Counted from the first letter of the stretch, positions 7,881-17,709 are shown. The stretch is 44,471 nucleotides of DNA from Clostridiales bacterium (GCA_012519315.1 JAAYQM010000037.1:1-44471), one strand, 5' to 3'. Program-made: numbers and translations. Notes: generated by a model not told the origin, from the letters alone.

Positions 7881-10800
7881 TTATTTAAAATAGGCGACGC
7901 CGGATTGGAAGATGTGCTGCTCGTGGTTGCCGGGAATGTTGCGGTAGAGGTTGCTGTCGATACGCTCGCTGTGACCCATCTTACCGAGGATGCGCCCGTC
8001 CGGGCTGATGATTGCCTCGATTGCGTGGACAGAGCCGTTTGGATTATAGCCGTCCTCCATGGTGGGCTTGCCCTCCGGGGTCACGTACTGGGCGGCGATC
8101 TGCCCGTTTTCGGCAAGCTCGGCAATAAGCTCCTCCCTCGCCACAAAACGTCCCTCCCCGTGGGAGATTGGAATTGTGTGAATATCACCTACATTTACGC
8201 CGGCAAGCCAAGGAGATTTTACCGAGGCGATGCGGGTGTGTACCATTCTTGACTGGTGACGCCCGATGGTGTTATAGGTCAGGGTGGGGCTGTCCGGAGT
8301 CAGGGAATCGGCGATTTTCCCGTAGGGGAGCAGTCCCGATTTCAGCAGGGCCTGAAATCCGTTACAGATGCCGAGGACAAGCCCGTCCCGATGTTCGATA
8401 AGCTCGGTGACAGCTTCCTTAATCTTCGGATTGCGCAAAACGGCGGTGATAAACTTGCCCGACCCGTTCGGTTCGTCTCCGCCTGAAAATCCGCCGGGCA
8501 GCATGAGTATCTGAGAGTTTGAGATCCTTTCGGCAAGGGCATTTATCGACTCCTCCAGCGCCTGTGCGGTAATGTTCCTGAAAACGAAGATGTCGGCGGC
8601 GGCGCCTGCCCGTTCAAAGGCGCGGGCGGTGTCGTATTCACAGTTTGTGCCCGGGAAGACGGCGATAAGCGCCCGGGGTGCGGCGAATCTTTCGGCGTTG
8701 ACCGACTGCGCACGGGGACGGCTGTGGCAGGAATACGCCGGTATATTAGCGGTCTTTTCCCCTTCGGTTTTGGTGGGGAAGATCGGCTCGAGAGTTTCCT
8801 CCCAAGCCTTCTTGAGGGAGGAGAGGGGGATTTCTTCCCCTTTTATGGTGATGAAGGGGTTGTCCGTTGTCCTGCCGAGGTATTCGCCCCGTATTTTTTC
8901 GGTAGCCTCCACAACAAAGGAGCCGTACCTCCGCTCAAACAGCGTTTTTATGCAGAGATCGGGGCTGTAGCTGAAGCCGATGCCGTTTCCGAAGCACATT
9001 TTCGCTACCGCTTCCACAACTCCCCCGCAGCCGACGGCATAAACCGAGGTTGCAATGCCTGCGCCGGTGAGGGAATGGATGTATTCAAAAATTTCGCAAA
9101 GATCGCTGAAAACAGGGGGCCCGTTTTCGGTGTATCGGGGGGAGAGACGATAGACCTTGTTTCCCGGCGCCTTGAACTCTGGGGTGACTGCTCCTGAGGC
9201 CTTGCCCGGTGCGATAGCAAAGGAGACAAGGGTGGGGGGAACGTCGATATCCTCGAAGGTGCCGGACATACTGTCCTTCCCTCCGATGGCGGCAAGGCCG
9301 AGGGCGGTCTGCGCACGGTATGCCCCAAGTAGGGCGGCCATAGGCTTGCCCCAGCGACGGGGATCGTTCTTTGTTCGCTCAAAGTATTCCTGAAAGGTTA
9401 GATAGGCATCTTTATAATCGACGCCGGCGGCGACAAGGCGGGCTACCGACTCGATAACCGCATACATGGCGCCGTGGTAGGGGCTCTGCTTTGAAAGATA
9501 AGGGTCAAAGCCGTATGCCATATAGGAGGCGGTGTCCGTCTCCCCCTTGAGCAGAGGCAGCTTTGCCGCCATGTATTGGGGGGGCGTTATCTGATTCTTT
9601 CCACCAAAGGGCATCACTACGGTTGCCGCGCCCACGGTGGAGTCAAAGCGCTCGCCAAGTCCCCGCTTTGAGCAGGCATTAAGGTCGGAGAGCAGGGTGT
9701 GGCAGGCAGAGGAGATGTCGCTTTCCTCATTTATGTCAAGTGTTTTTGCAAAGCCGGCAAGAATGTCGGTGTCCTCGGCCTTGACAACTTCGATTTCGGT
9801 ATATTTCGGGGCGCCGTTAGAGTTGAGAAACTCCCGGGAAAGGTTGACGATGGTCATATTCTTCCACTTCATGACAAGGCGTGGCTCAGCCCGTACCTCG
9901 GCGACGACGGTTGCCTCAAGATTTTCCTCGTCGGCAAGGGCGCGGAAGGTCTCGGCATCCTCAGCCGAGGTGACCACCGCCATACGCTCCTGAGATTCGG
10001 AGATGGCAAGCTCGGTGCCGTCAAGCCCCTCGTATTTTTTCGGAATGCGGGAGAGATCGATCTCAAGACCGTCGGCAAGCTCGCCGATTGCGACTGAAAC
10101 GCCCCCCGCGCCAAAGTCGTTGCACCGCTTGATAAGGCGGGTGGCGTCAGGATTTCTAAACAGGCGCTGCAGCTTGCGCTCTTCGGGGGGATTCCCCTTC
10201 TGAACCTCGGCGCCGCAGGAGGTGAGGGATTCGGCGGTGTGGGCCTTTGAGGAGCCGGTAGCACCGCCGCAGCCGTCCCGACCTGTGCGACCGCCTAGCA
10301 GAATGACAACATCACCGGGCTCAGGGCGCTTTCTCACAACGTTTTCCGCCGGGGCGGCGCCTACAACAGCGCCGATCTCAAGGCGCTTTGCCACATAGTC
10401 GGGGTGATAATGCTCGTACACACCGCCGGTGGCAAGCCCTATCTGGTTGCCGTAGGAGCTGTAGCCGGCGGCGGCGCCGAGGGTGATTTTTGCCTGCGGC
10501 AGCTTGCCGGGAAGGGTATTTTCAATAGGTGTGCGGGGGTCGGCGGCGCCGGTGACCCGCATCGCTTGATAGACATAGGATCTGCCTGAGAGGGGGTCGC
10601 GGATAGCCCCGCCGAGACAGGTGGCCGCCCCGCCGAAGGGCTCGATCTCGGTGGGGTGGTTGTGGGTTTCGTTCTTAAACATGAGGAGCCAATCCTGTTC
10701 CTCCCCGTCTACATCCACCTTGATTTTTATCGAACAGGCGTTGATTTCCTCCGATTCGTCAAGGTTTTTGAGCATTCCCTTGCTCTTCAGATACTTCGCG

Positions 10801-11615
10801 GCGACGGTGGCAAGGTCCATTAGGGTGATGGGACGGCGCTTGCCGGCATAGACCTGCTCCCGATGGGCAAGGTATTCTTTGAAGGTTTCCTCGATATATT
10901 CGTCCTCAAAGGAAACCTTTTCGATTTCGGTAAGGAAGGTGGTGTGGCGGCAGTGGTCCGACCAGTAGGCGTCAATAAGGCGAATCTCGGTGATGGTGGG
11001 ATCTCTCCCCTCCGACCGGAAGTATTCACGGCAGAAGATCAGATCCTCCCTGTCCATGGCAAGGGAATATTCCTCGATATGGGCGATTAGCTCCTCCTCG
11101 GTGCTGGTGATAAAGCCATGGAGGGTCTCAATCTCGTCCGGTGTCTCAAAATCGGTTTTGAGGGTGGCTGGCAGCTCAAGGGAGGCCTCTCGACATTCTA
11201 TCGGGTTGATGATATATTCCTTAATTCTTTTGAGCTGGTTTTCATCAATGCCCGAAAAAACATAGACATTCGCCGTGCGAACCCTCGGACGCTCCCCACG
11301 GGTGATAAGCTGAATGCACTGCTCGCAGGAATCCGCCCGCTGGTCATACTGCCCGGGCAGATACTCGACTGCAAAGCAGACCTCATCCTCGGATAGAATG
11401 ATCTTGTCCGAAACAATTTCGGTCTGGGGCTCGGAAAAGACGGTTTTTTCGGCTGCTTTCAGAGTTGCCTCGTCGATTCCCTCGATGTCATAGCGGTTGT
11501 ATAGCCGCACCTCTCTCAGACTTGAAATCTGGAGGTTGCGGCGGAGATCCTGCTTTATGCGCGCGGCCTCAAGTGCGTATTCGGGCCGGCGCTCTACATA
11601 AACTCTGTATACCAT
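7881..11615 (-). CDS. purL: Phosphoribosylformylglycinamidine synthase, single-chain Clostridial type
   Basis: Fourth step of purine synthesis: FGAR + ATP + glutamine to FGAM. The 1244-residue protein fuses the synthetase and glutaminase parts. DHCRHTTF (about 225) and ETHNHPTEIEPFGGAA (about 330) mark the first AIR-synthetase-like half. GGKDSMSGTF and neighbours mark the second half. The C-terminal glutaminase has PGGFSGGDE, the nucleophile Cys in GICNGFQ and a late HGEGR. I start at ATG 11615 (MVYRVYVERRPEY), 22 nt after the mtaB stop; an AAAGGA lies 13 nt upstream. An in-frame ATG at 11687 would overlap mtaB and add residues foreign to the family. It is cotranscribed with mtaB, away from other pur genes in this window. 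Confidence 0.96.
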   Translation of the reverse strand: MVYRVYVERRPEYALEAARIKQDLRRNLQISSLREVRLYNRYDIEGIDEATLKAAEKTVFSEPQTEIVSDKIILSEDEVCFAVEYLPGQYDQRADSCEQCIQLITRGERPRVRTANVYVFSGIDENQLKRIKEYIINPIECREASLELPATLKTDFETPDEIETLHGFITSTEEELIAHIEEYSLAMDREDLIFCREYFRSEGRDPTITEIRLIDAYWSDHCRHTTFLTEIEKVSFEDEYIEETFKEYLAHREQVYAGKRRPITLMDLATVAAKYLKSKGMLKNLDESEEINACSIKIKVDVDGEEQDWLLMFKNETHNHPTEIEPFGGAATCLGGAIRDPLSGRSYVYQAMRVTGAADPRTPIENTLPGKLPQAKITLGAAAGYSSYGNQIGLATGGVYEHYHPDYVAKRLEIGAVVGAAPAENVVRKRPEPGDVVILLGGRTGRDGCGGATGSSKAHTAESLTSCGAEVQKGNPPEERKLQRLFRNPDATRLIKRCNDFGAGGVSVAIGELADGLEIDLSRIPKKYEGLDGTELAISESQERMAVVTSAEDAETFRALADEENLEATVVAEVRAEPRLVMKWKNMTIVNLSREFLNSNGAPKYTEIEVVKAEDTDILAGFAKTLDINEESDISSACHTLLSDLNACSKRGLGERFDSTVGAATVVMPFGGKNQITPPQYMAAKLPLLKGETDTASYMAYGFDPYLSKQSPYHGAMYAVIESVARLVAAGVDYKDAYLTFQEYFERTKNDPRRWGKPMAALLGAYRAQTALGLAAIGGKDSMSGTFEDIDVPPTLVSFAIAPGKASGAVTPEFKAPGNKVYRLSPRYTENGPPVFSDLCEIFEYIHSLTGAGIATSVYAVGCGGVVEAVAKMCFGNGIGFSYSPDLCIKTLFERRYGSFVVEATEKIRGEYLGRTTDNPFITIKGEEIPLSSLKKAWEETLEPIFPTKTEGEKTANIPAYSCHSRPRAQSVNAERFAAPRALIAVFPGTNCEYDTARAFERAGAAADIFVFRNITAQALEESINALAERISNSQILMLPGGFSGGDEPNGSGKFITAVLRNPKIKEAVTELIEHRDGLVLGICNGFQALLKSGLLPYGKIADSLTPDSPTLTYNTIGRHQSRMVHTRIASVKSPWLAGVNVGDIHTIPISHGEGRFVAREELIAELAENGQIAAQYVTPEGKPTMEDGYNPNGSVHAIEAIISPDGRILGKMGHSERIDSNLYRNIPGNHEQHIFQSGVAYFK

Positions 11616-11637
11616 GTTAATATATGCATCCTTTCGG

Positions 11638-12984
11638 TTAATTATCGAAAAGTGTGGCGAGGCAGATGCCCTCTTCAACCCGCTCAAGGAGGACCGTCCT
11701 TATCTCCCCGTGCAGGTCGGCGTCTGTCCTTACCTTCACCTCTATAAAGTTCGGAGTATGACCGTAAAACCAGCTCCCTTCCTTTGTCTCAAAGAGAACC
11801 CTTTGGCGGGGGCTGCTTTGAATCTGCTCTTCAATAACCCTGTCCCGCAGCTTGTCCCGTAGGGCGGAAAGGGCGACAGAGCGAGCCTTTTTGACCGAGG
11901 AGGGAACCTGATCTTGCATTTTTGCCGCAGGTGTGCCCTCCCTTTTTGAGTAGGCAAAGATGTGCATATTCAAGAACATCGCCTTGCGGCAAAATTCCAT
12001 CGTTTCAGCAAAATCCTCGTCGGTCTCACCGGGAAAACCCACCATAATATCGGTGGTGAAGGTGACGCCGGGGATCCTTGCCCGTAATTTTTCCATGCTT
12101 AAAAGGGCGGTATCCGCCTTGTAGCGTCGTTTCATCAAGGCGAGGATGCGGTCGCTGCCGCTCTGCACCGACAGATGAAAGTGGGGGGTGATTTTCTCAA
12201 GTCTTGCGACACGGTTGATAAAATCATCCCTCATAAGGCTGGGATCAAGGGAGCCAAGCCGTATCCGCTCAAGGTTGGGGATATCCTCAAGCTCCTCAAG
12301 CAGGTCGATAAGGGTGACATTCACAAGATCCCGCCCGTAGGATGCCGTCTCAATGCCGGTAAGGACAACCTCACGACAACCACCGGCGGCAAGGGCTGCA
12401 ACCTCATCATAGACATCCCTCGGCGCCTTTGAGCGGACGGAGCCGCGGGCGGCGGGAATAATACAGTAGGTGCAGCGGCATTCGCAGCCGTCCTCAATCT
12501 TGACATAGGCACGGGTGCGGGGCGCCTTTGAAATCCTTATCGGCTCAAAGGGGATGTTTGAGATGTCGGTGATCTCCACCAAGGGTTTCTTTGATGACCC
12601 TTTGGAGGGGATCTCCTCCTTTTTTATCTCCATTAGTTCAAGGGCACGGGCGGGCAGGGCGGTTTTGTTTTCCGTTCCGCTGACATAGTCCACCTCAGGC
12701 ATGATTTTGACCATGTCCGGGTTCGCCTGTGGATAGCAGCCGGTAACCATAATAATGGCGGCGGGATTCGTCGCGGCTGCCCTGCGGATCATCTGGCGGG
12801 ACTTTCGGTCGCTCTCGGCGGTGACTGTGCAGGTGTTTATCACATAAACATCGCATAGCCCGTCAAAGGGCAGTACCTCAAACCCTGCTATCTCAAAGGC
12901 CTCGGATATGGCCTGTCCCTCATATTGGCTGACCTTGCAGCCGAGGGTGTAAATCCCGACAGAGGGCTTTATGACAGTTGGCAT
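11638..12984 (-). CDS. mtaB: tRNA (N6-threonylcarbamoyladenosine-37) methylthiotransferase MtaB
   Basis: A radical-SAM enzyme that converts t6A37 to ms2t6A37 in tRNAs reading ANN codons. The N-terminal UPF0004 domain carries cluster cysteines in YTLGCKVSQYE, INTCTVT and VTGCYPQ. The radical-SAM core has the CxxxCxxC motif as CECRCTYC, preceded by VKIEDG. A C-terminal TRAM-like domain includes SWFYGHTPNFIEV. I start at ATG 12984 (MPTVIKPSVGIYTLGC), which gives 448 residues as in the family; the frame stays open for 49 codons further up, but those are AT-rich leader and contain the promoter. AAAAAGGT lies about 13 nt before the ATG. It is first in an operon with purL. Confidence 0.94.
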   Translation of the reverse strand: MPTVIKPSVGIYTLGCKVSQYEGQAISEAFEIAGFEVLPFDGLCDVYVINTCTVTAESDRKSRQMIRRAAATNPAAIIMVTGCYPQANPDMVKIMPEVDYVSGTENKTALPARALELMEIKKEEIPSKGSSKKPLVEITDISNIPFEPIRISKAPRTRAYVKIEDGCECRCTYCIIPAARGSVRSKAPRDVYDEVAALAAGGCREVVLTGIETASYGRDLVNVTLIDLLEELEDIPNLERIRLGSLDPSLMRDDFINRVARLEKITPHFHLSVQSGSDRILALMKRRYKADTALLSMEKLRARIPGVTFTTDIMVGFPGETDEDFAETMEFCRKAMFLNMHIFAYSKREGTPAAKMQDQVPSSVKKARSVALSALRDKLRDRVIEEQIQSSPRQRVLFETKEGSWFYGHTPNFIEVKVRTDADLHGEIRTVLLERVEEGICLATLFDN

Positions 12985-13052
12985 TGCGGATTGTTCTACC
13001 TTTTTAAAAAATTTTAAGTAATATATTCGAAAAATACTACAAAATATATAAT

Positions 13053-13081
13053 ATTGTAGCACGTTTTTTCCTTTATGTAAA
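13053..13081 (-). promoter_or_regulatory. Promoter of the mtaB-purL operon
   Basis: On the minus strand, TTTACA (13076-13081), a 17-bp spacer and TACAAT (13053-13058) with a TGC extension. The leader is about 60 nt. Confidence 0.75.
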
Positions 13082-13187
13082 TATACATTAGCAATTAAAC
13101 TTTTTCCGGTATTGTCCCGATGCTTGTTCAATAAAGCGAAGTCGGCGAAAAAAACCGAAACAAAAGAGGAGGAAATGCTATTTTTAC

Positions 13188-13216
13188 TTGAAATAGGGCG
13201 ATATTTGAGTTATAAT
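13188..13216 (+). promoter_or_regulatory. Promoter of upp and downstream genes
   Basis: TTGAAA (13188-13193), a 17-bp spacer and TATAAT (13211-13216) lie about 38 nt before the upp start. Confidence 0.8.
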
Positions 13217-13253
13217 AATCAATAAGAATTTTTGAGAGGAAACAGAATAAATT

Positions 13254-13883
13254 ATGAGTAAATTGCACGTATTTGACCATCCCCTTATCACACATAAGCT
13301 GTCAATTATGCGGGATAAGGATACCGGCTCCAAGGATTTTCGCGATCTCCTTGAGGAGATAACCATGCTGATGGGTTATGAACTGACCCGTGATCTCCCC
13401 CTTGAGGAGATTGTTATCGAAACCCCTCTTGCCAAAATGACGGCAAAGAAAATTTCGGGCAAGAAGCTTGCCGTTATTCCGATTTTGCGGGCGGGTCTTG
13501 GCATGGTGGACGGTCTTTTGAGACTGGTGCCGGTGGCGAAGGTTGGTCATATCGGACTTTATCGTGATCCCGTGACCCACCTCCCGGTGGAATATTATTG
13601 CAAGGTGCCCTCTGATATCGGGGAGCGGATTGTCATTGTTGTTGACCCGATGCTTGCCACCGGCGGGAGCGCTGTGGACGCCATTACAAATCTTAAGGAG
13701 AAGGGATGCACCACTATCCGTCTTATGTGCCTTGTGGCCGCTCCTGAGGGGGTTAAAAAGGTGCAGGAAGCCCACCCCGATATTGATATATACACCGCCG
13801 CTCTTGACGAGTGTCTGAACGATCAGGCTTATATCGTTCCCGGACTCGGGGATGCGGGTGACCGGCTGTTCGGAACGAAATAG
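13254..13883 (+). CDS. upp: Uracil phosphoribosyltransferase
   Basis: Pyrimidine salvage enzyme making UMP from uracil and PRPP. All 209 residues fit the family: [12 protein letters not shown], the [14 protein letters not shown] loop at about 130-139, and the C-terminal uracil-binding [19 protein letters not shown] lies 14 nt upstream of the ATG, rather distant, with no alternative start. The stop is followed after 2 nt by the start of the pseudouridine synthase, so the two are translationally coupled. Confidence 0.97.
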   Translation: MSKLHVFDHPLITHKLSIMRDKDTGSKDFRDLLEEITMLMGYELTRDLPLEEIVIETPLAKMTAKKISGKKLAVIPILRAGLGMVDGLLRLVPVAKVGHIGLYRDPVTHLPVEYYCKVPSDIGERIVIVVDPMLATGGSAVDAITNLKEKGCTTIRLMCLVAAPEGVKKVQEAHPDIDIYTAALDECLNDQAYIVPGLGDAGDRLFGTK

Positions 13884-13885
13884 AG

Positions 13886-14851
13886 ATGCGAGAGCTGATA
13901 ATAAAGGCCAACGACGCGGGGCAGAGACTGGACAAGTTCTTATCAAAGACATTGACGGCCATGCCCCCGTCTTTGATGTACAAATATATCCGCACCAAAA
14001 AAATCAAGGTGAACCGTGCCCGGGCAAAAGAGGGTTATATGCTTCGGGAGGGGGATCGGATTCAGCTTTTTATCAAGGATGAGTTTTTTGAGAAAAGGAC
14101 GGGGGTCAGCCGTCTTTCCGGGATAATTCCCCGCCTGTCAATAGTCTATGAGGACGAGAATATCCTCCTTCTGGACAAGCGTCCGGGGGTTCTTGTCCAT
14201 GAGGATGATAAGGGGGAGGGAAATACCCTTCTTTTGCATATTAAGGCCTATTTGTATCAAAAAGGGGAGTATGACCCCGACAGCGAGCTTTCCTTTGCCC
14301 CTGCGCTGTGTAATCGCATTGACCGGAACACCGGGGGCATTGTTATCGCCGCGAAGAATGCGACGACGCTGCGGGTGCTGAACGAAAAGATGCGCGCTCG
14401 CCAAATCGGAAAATACTATGTCTGTGCGGTGCACGGCATTCTTGCGAAAAAGAGGGATACCCTTGTCGCCCGGCTGAAGAAGGATGCGGATGAAAATAGG
14501 GTTACAATCTATAGCGATGGGGATAGCCCGAAGGATTCAAAGCCGATAAAAACCCGTTATCGTGTACTTGACGAGCGGGGGGAGCGTTCCCTACTTGAGG
14601 TTGAGCTTTTGACGGGGCGAACCCATCAGATTCGGGCGCAGCTTGCCCATATCGGTCACCCCCTTCTCGGTGATGGGAAATACGGCATTAACCGTGAGGA
14701 GAAAAAGGAGGGTTACAAATATCAGGCCCTCTATTCCTATCGGCTTATCTTCAATTTTGAGGGGGACAGCGGTCACCTTGCCTATCTTGCCGGACGGGAG
14801 TTTTCGGTCGATAAGGGGCAGATCTGGTTTGTCCGGGATTTTTATAAATGA
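13886..14851 (+). CDS. RluA-family RNA pseudouridine synthase
   Basis: A 321-residue enzyme that isomerises uridine in rRNA or tRNA. An S4 RNA-binding domain (about 1-75, RLDKFLSK...KIKVNRARAKEGYMLREGD) precedes the catalytic domain. The catalytic Asp lies in CNRIDRNTGG, which corresponds to the usual HRLDxxTSG, and the conserved RTHQIRAQLAHIGHPLLGD is present. The S4 fusion and overall length fit the RluC/RluD group; the exact target uridine cannot be told. It begins 2 nt after upp, so it has no independent promoter. Confidence 0.92.
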   Translation: MRELIIKANDAGQRLDKFLSKTLTAMPPSLMYKYIRTKKIKVNRARAKEGYMLREGDRIQLFIKDEFFEKRTGVSRLSGIIPRLSIVYEDENILLLDKRPGVLVHEDDKGEGNTLLLHIKAYLYQKGEYDPDSELSFAPALCNRIDRNTGGIVIAAKNATTLRVLNEKMRARQIGKYYVCAVHGILAKKRDTLVARLKKDADENRVTIYSDGDSPKDSKPIKTRYRVLDERGERSLLEVELLTGRTHQIRAQLAHIGHPLLGDGKYGINREEKKEGYKYQALYSYRLIFNFEGDSGHLAYLAGREFSVDKGQIWFVRDFYK

Positions 14852-14908
14852 GTATTAGATTTTTCGTGCAGTACTGCCTTACAGAGGCTTATTCAAAAGG
14901 GAGGATAA

Positions 14909-16540
14909 ATGATGACACGGTCCGGGATAACTAATATAGCTTTGACGGTTGTTGCGGGTCTTCTTACCGCTATCCCCCTTTTGTTCCCGAATGCTTTTTT
15001 AGTTGCATTTGTCGCCCAAGTTCCCTATTTCTATCTGCTTTTAGGGGATAGGGGGGCAGGGCGAATGAGGCTTGCCTCCGCCTATCGGTGGGGGCTTTGC
15101 TACTATATGTCCTATTATATTGCAATCTACCACTGGTTTTTATACCTTTATCCTATGGAGTTCACAGGATTCTCAAGGGGGAGCGCCTTATCCGTTGTTC
15201 TTGTGGCATGGTTTGGTCTATCCCTGCTTCAGGCGTCGGTTTTTGCCCTGATACCCCTTCTGTTCAGGTTGCTTTGTCGCGCACCTTTGATGAAAAAACA
15301 CAGGATCCTGTCCCCTCTTGCCATTGCCGCCCTCTGGATAATCTTTGAATGGCTGCAAACCCTGACCTGGGCGGGGGTTCCCTGGGCGCGGCTGTCGGTG
15401 GGGCAGTATTCCTATCTGCCTATGATACAGAGCGCCGCCCTACTTGGCTCCTATTTTATCAGCTTTCTGATTGTTTTTGTAAATGGGATTGTTGCTTTGG
15501 CAATCCTTGAAAAAAAGGGAAGGGGAATTCTTATATCGACGGCGGCGGCCCTCCTTGTCGCAAACATCGGCTATGGCGAATTGGTACTCCGCCTTTCCGA
15601 CTATAAAAAGGGGGAGAGGGAGATGGTGGTGGTCGCCGCCATTCAGGGGAATATTTCCTCTCACGAAAAATGGACGGCGGGCAGCAGGCGGAAATCCTTG
15701 CATACCTATGAGATGCTGAGCCGGGAGGCGGCACAGAGGGGAGCGTCCCTGATTGTGTGGCCGGAGACCGTCATCCCTTACAAATTGCTCTCAAATCAGG
15801 AAAGCAGCCAAAAGGTCAAGGATCTTGCAAGGGAGCTTGGGGTCGAGCTCATTGTGGGCACCTTTATAAGCGAGAAGGGGGCGGAGGGCGAGGAGATGTC
15901 CTATAATGCCCTGCTCCCCATCGGTAGGGAGGGTGAGATTTTGCCCTATGCCTACAAAAAGCGGCATCTTGTTCCCTTCGGTGAATATGTTCCGATGGAG
16001 GGGGTTATTAAGGTTCTGATCCCTCCCTTGGCGGAGCTGGATATGTATGCGGACCCGGTCTTTGCCGGTGATGGCAGTATGCTTATCGAGATTGACGGCA
16101 TAAAGATAGGCGCACTTATTTGCTTTGATTCGATTTATGAGGAGTTGACAAGGGAGAGCGTGAGGGACGGTGCCGAGCTGCTTGTCTTATCTACCAACGA
16201 TTCCTGGTTTTTTGATTCCGCCGCCGTCTATCAGCATAACGGGCACGCCGTCATGCGTGCCGTTGAGAGCGGGCGGTATCTTGTGCGCGCGGCAAATACC
16301 GGAATTTCCTCGATTATTGCGCCAAGCGGTAAGATTGTTGCGCAGCTGGAGCCGCTGGTGCAGGGGCAGATTGTCGCCGGGGTGTACCCCAGGGATGAGT
16401 TAACCCTCTATATGTGGATGGGGAATGTCATTGTTGCTCTGGCGGGCGTCGGTCTTGCCCTTATCCCTCTGTTTTCCGTTTTTGAATCGAATAGAAAAAA
16501 GATAAGACGGTTCGGGGGAGATGAATGGAAAATATCTTAA
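14909..16540 (+). CDS. lnt: Apolipoprotein N-acyltransferase
   Basis: Membrane enzyme that adds a third acyl chain to the N-terminal Cys of lipoproteins. About 200 residues of hydrophobic helices come first (with TWAGVPWARLSVGQY), then an exported nitrilase-fold domain. The catalytic Glu is in VWPETVIPY, the Lys in AYKKRHLVPFGEYVP and the Cys nucleophile in ALICFDSIYEE; AANTGISSIIAPSG follows. A final helix closes the protein. At 543 residues it is full length. GGGAGGATAA precedes two adjacent ATGs (14909 and 14912). The last 16 bp overlap the phosphoesterase gene. Lnt is best known from Gram-negative bacteria, so its presence in a spore-forming Clostridium-type genome is notable. Confidence 0.92.
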   Translation: MMTRSGITNIALTVVAGLLTAIPLLFPNAFLVAFVAQVPYFYLLLGDRGAGRMRLASAYRWGLCYYMSYYIAIYHWFLYLYPMEFTGFSRGSALSVVLVAWFGLSLLQASVFALIPLLFRLLCRAPLMKKHRILSPLAIAALWIIFEWLQTLTWAGVPWARLSVGQYSYLPMIQSAALLGSYFISFLIVFVNGIVALAILEKKGRGILISTAAALLVANIGYGELVLRLSDYKKGEREMVVVAAIQGNISSHEKWTAGSRRKSLHTYEMLSREAAQRGASLIVWPETVIPYKLLSNQESSQKVKDLARELGVELIVGTFISEKGAEGEEMSYNALLPIGREGEILPYAYKKRHLVPFGEYVPMEGVIKVLIPPLAELDMYADPVFAGDGSMLIEIDGIKIGALICFDSIYEELTRESVRDGAELLVLSTNDSWFFDSAAVYQHNGHAVMRAVESGRYLVRAANTGISSIIAPSGKIVAQLEPLVQGQIVAGVYPRDELTLYMWMGNVIVALAGVGLALIPLFSVFESNRKKIRRFGGDEWKIS

Positions 16541-17355
16541 GAATTATATGTTTTGCCCTCTGCTTTATTGGGGCGGTCGGGGTGATCGGCTTTTTTGCCG
16601 GGGCTTTTTCGGGCAGGATGGAAATTGTTCATTATACCGTGAAAAGCGGAAAGGTTCAGGCAAAGGTCCGGTTTTTGCTTATTGCCGACCTCCACAGCTT
16701 TTTTTACGGTGAGGGGCAGGGGGCACTTATCGCAGCTATAAAGGAGCAGTCCCCCGATGTTATTTTCATGGCGGGGGATATTGTCGATGATCGCTATACC
16801 GCCGACGGGGCAGAGGTGCTACTCTCGGCAGTGGGGAGAAAATACCCGTGTTGCTATGTTATCGGCAATCATGAGCATGGCTCGGGGAGAGTCGATGAAA
16901 TCAAGGAGCTGTTCTCCTCCCTTGGGGCGTATGTGCTTGCGGGAGATTGCCGCAAAATCAACATAAAGGGGCAGAATCTTTCTCTTTGCGGTGTGGACGA
17001 TCCCTATATCGGTGAGGAGGAATTTTACCGCCAGCTCGAGAGGTGCGGTCGACTGAAATCGAGGCAGGGTTTTTCCGTCCTTCTGTCCCATCGTCCTGAG
17101 CGGATAGCCGATTACAGCTCCCGTGGCTTTGATCTGGTTTTATGCGGTCATGCCCATGGCGGACAGGTGCGGATCCCCTTTGTCCTAAACGGGCTGTATG
17201 CCCCCCATCAGGGTGTCTTTCCCAAATACGCCGGGGGGAAATATGATTTCAAAGGCTCGGTGATGATCGTCAGCCGCGGTCTTGCCAAAAAGCCCCGCCC
17301 CCGCATCTTTAACAGACCAGAGCTTGTGGTTGTGGATATTGTCCCCGAAGAATAA
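16525..17355 (+). CDS. Membrane-anchored metallophosphoesterase, YkuE-like
   Basis: A 276-residue calcineurin-like phosphoesterase with one N-terminal membrane helix (about 5-27). All metal motifs are present in order: IADLH, AGDIVDD, GNHEHGS, LLSHRPE and CGHAHGGQ. The C-terminal VSRGLAKKPRPRIFNRPELVVV resembles the YkuE/UDP-diacylglucosamine pyrophosphatase group (the pattern SRGLG...R.NxPPE). The active site may face the cell surface or the membrane. It overlaps lnt by 16 bp and is probably cotranslated, which suggests a role in envelope lipid or polymer metabolism. The substrate is unknown. Confidence 0.88.
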   Translation: MENILRIICFALCFIGAVGVIGFFAGAFSGRMEIVHYTVKSGKVQAKVRFLLIADLHSFFYGEGQGALIAAIKEQSPDVIFMAGDIVDDRYTADGAEVLLSAVGRKYPCCYVIGNHEHGSGRVDEIKELFSSLGAYVLAGDCRKINIKGQNLSLCGVDDPYIGEEEFYRQLERCGRLKSRQGFSVLLSHRPERIADYSSRGFDLVLCGHAHGGQVRIPFVLNGLYAPHQGVFPKYAGGKYDFKGSVMIVSRGLAKKPRPRIFNRPELVVVDIVPEE

Positions 17356-17365
17356 AGAGAAATAA

Positions 17366-17393
17366 AAAAAGGAATGATCCTTCATTCCTTTTT
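17366..17393. terminator. Bidirectional terminator
   Basis: GGAATGA (17371-17377) pairs with TCATTCC (17382-17388), flanked by A5 and T5. It ends the upp-lnt transcript on one strand and the rpsF operon on the other. Confidence 0.85.
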
Positions 17394-17422
17394 GTTTTAT
17401 CTAATTTATATCATTATATATG

Positions 17423-17668
17423 TCAGTCGCTGATATAAGGGAGCAATGCAACGTGGCGGGCTCTCTTAATCGCGTTTGTAAGCTGGCGCTGGTGCTTTGC
17501 GCAGGTGCCCGAAATTCTTCTGGGAAGAATTTTGGCGCGCTCGCTTATAAACTTACGCAGCCGCGGTACATCTTTATAATCGATGTGGTCAACCTTGTCG
17601 ACGCAGAAGGTACATACCTTCCTTCTTCTGCGCGGACGGTTGGGGCGCGGATTGTCGTTTCTATCCAT
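17423..17668 (-). CDS. rpsR: Ribosomal protein S18
   Basis: An 81-residue small-subunit protein bS18. A basic N-terminus ([11 protein letters not shown]) precedes CTFC and, later, GTCAKHQRQ, a zinc-binding variant, followed by [16 protein letters not shown] at the C-terminus. A CAAGGAGGTAG ribosome binding site precedes the ATG. It is third in the conserved rpsF-ssb-rpsR operon, where S6 and S18 form a heterodimer on the ribosome. Confidence 0.97.
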   Translation of the reverse strand: MDRNDNPRPNRPRRRRKVCTFCVDKVDHIDYKDVPRLRKFISERAKILPRRISGTCAKHQRQLTNAIKRARHVALLPYISD

Positions 17669-17709
17669 GTCTACTACCTCCTTGTAAAAAATGGGGTGAT
17701 AATCTCCCT

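Noticed and set aside
8572-9393. Plus-strand open frames opposite purL
   Set aside because: These are long only because of the GC-biased third positions of purL; they show no protein motifs or start sites.
11616-11687. N-terminal extension of purL by 24 codons
   Set aside because: It overlaps the end of mtaB, has no ribosome binding site, and the family begins at MVYRVYVERRPEY.
12985-13131. 49-codon extension of mtaB
   Set aside because: It includes the promoter region and AT-rich leader, and its residues do not resemble the family.
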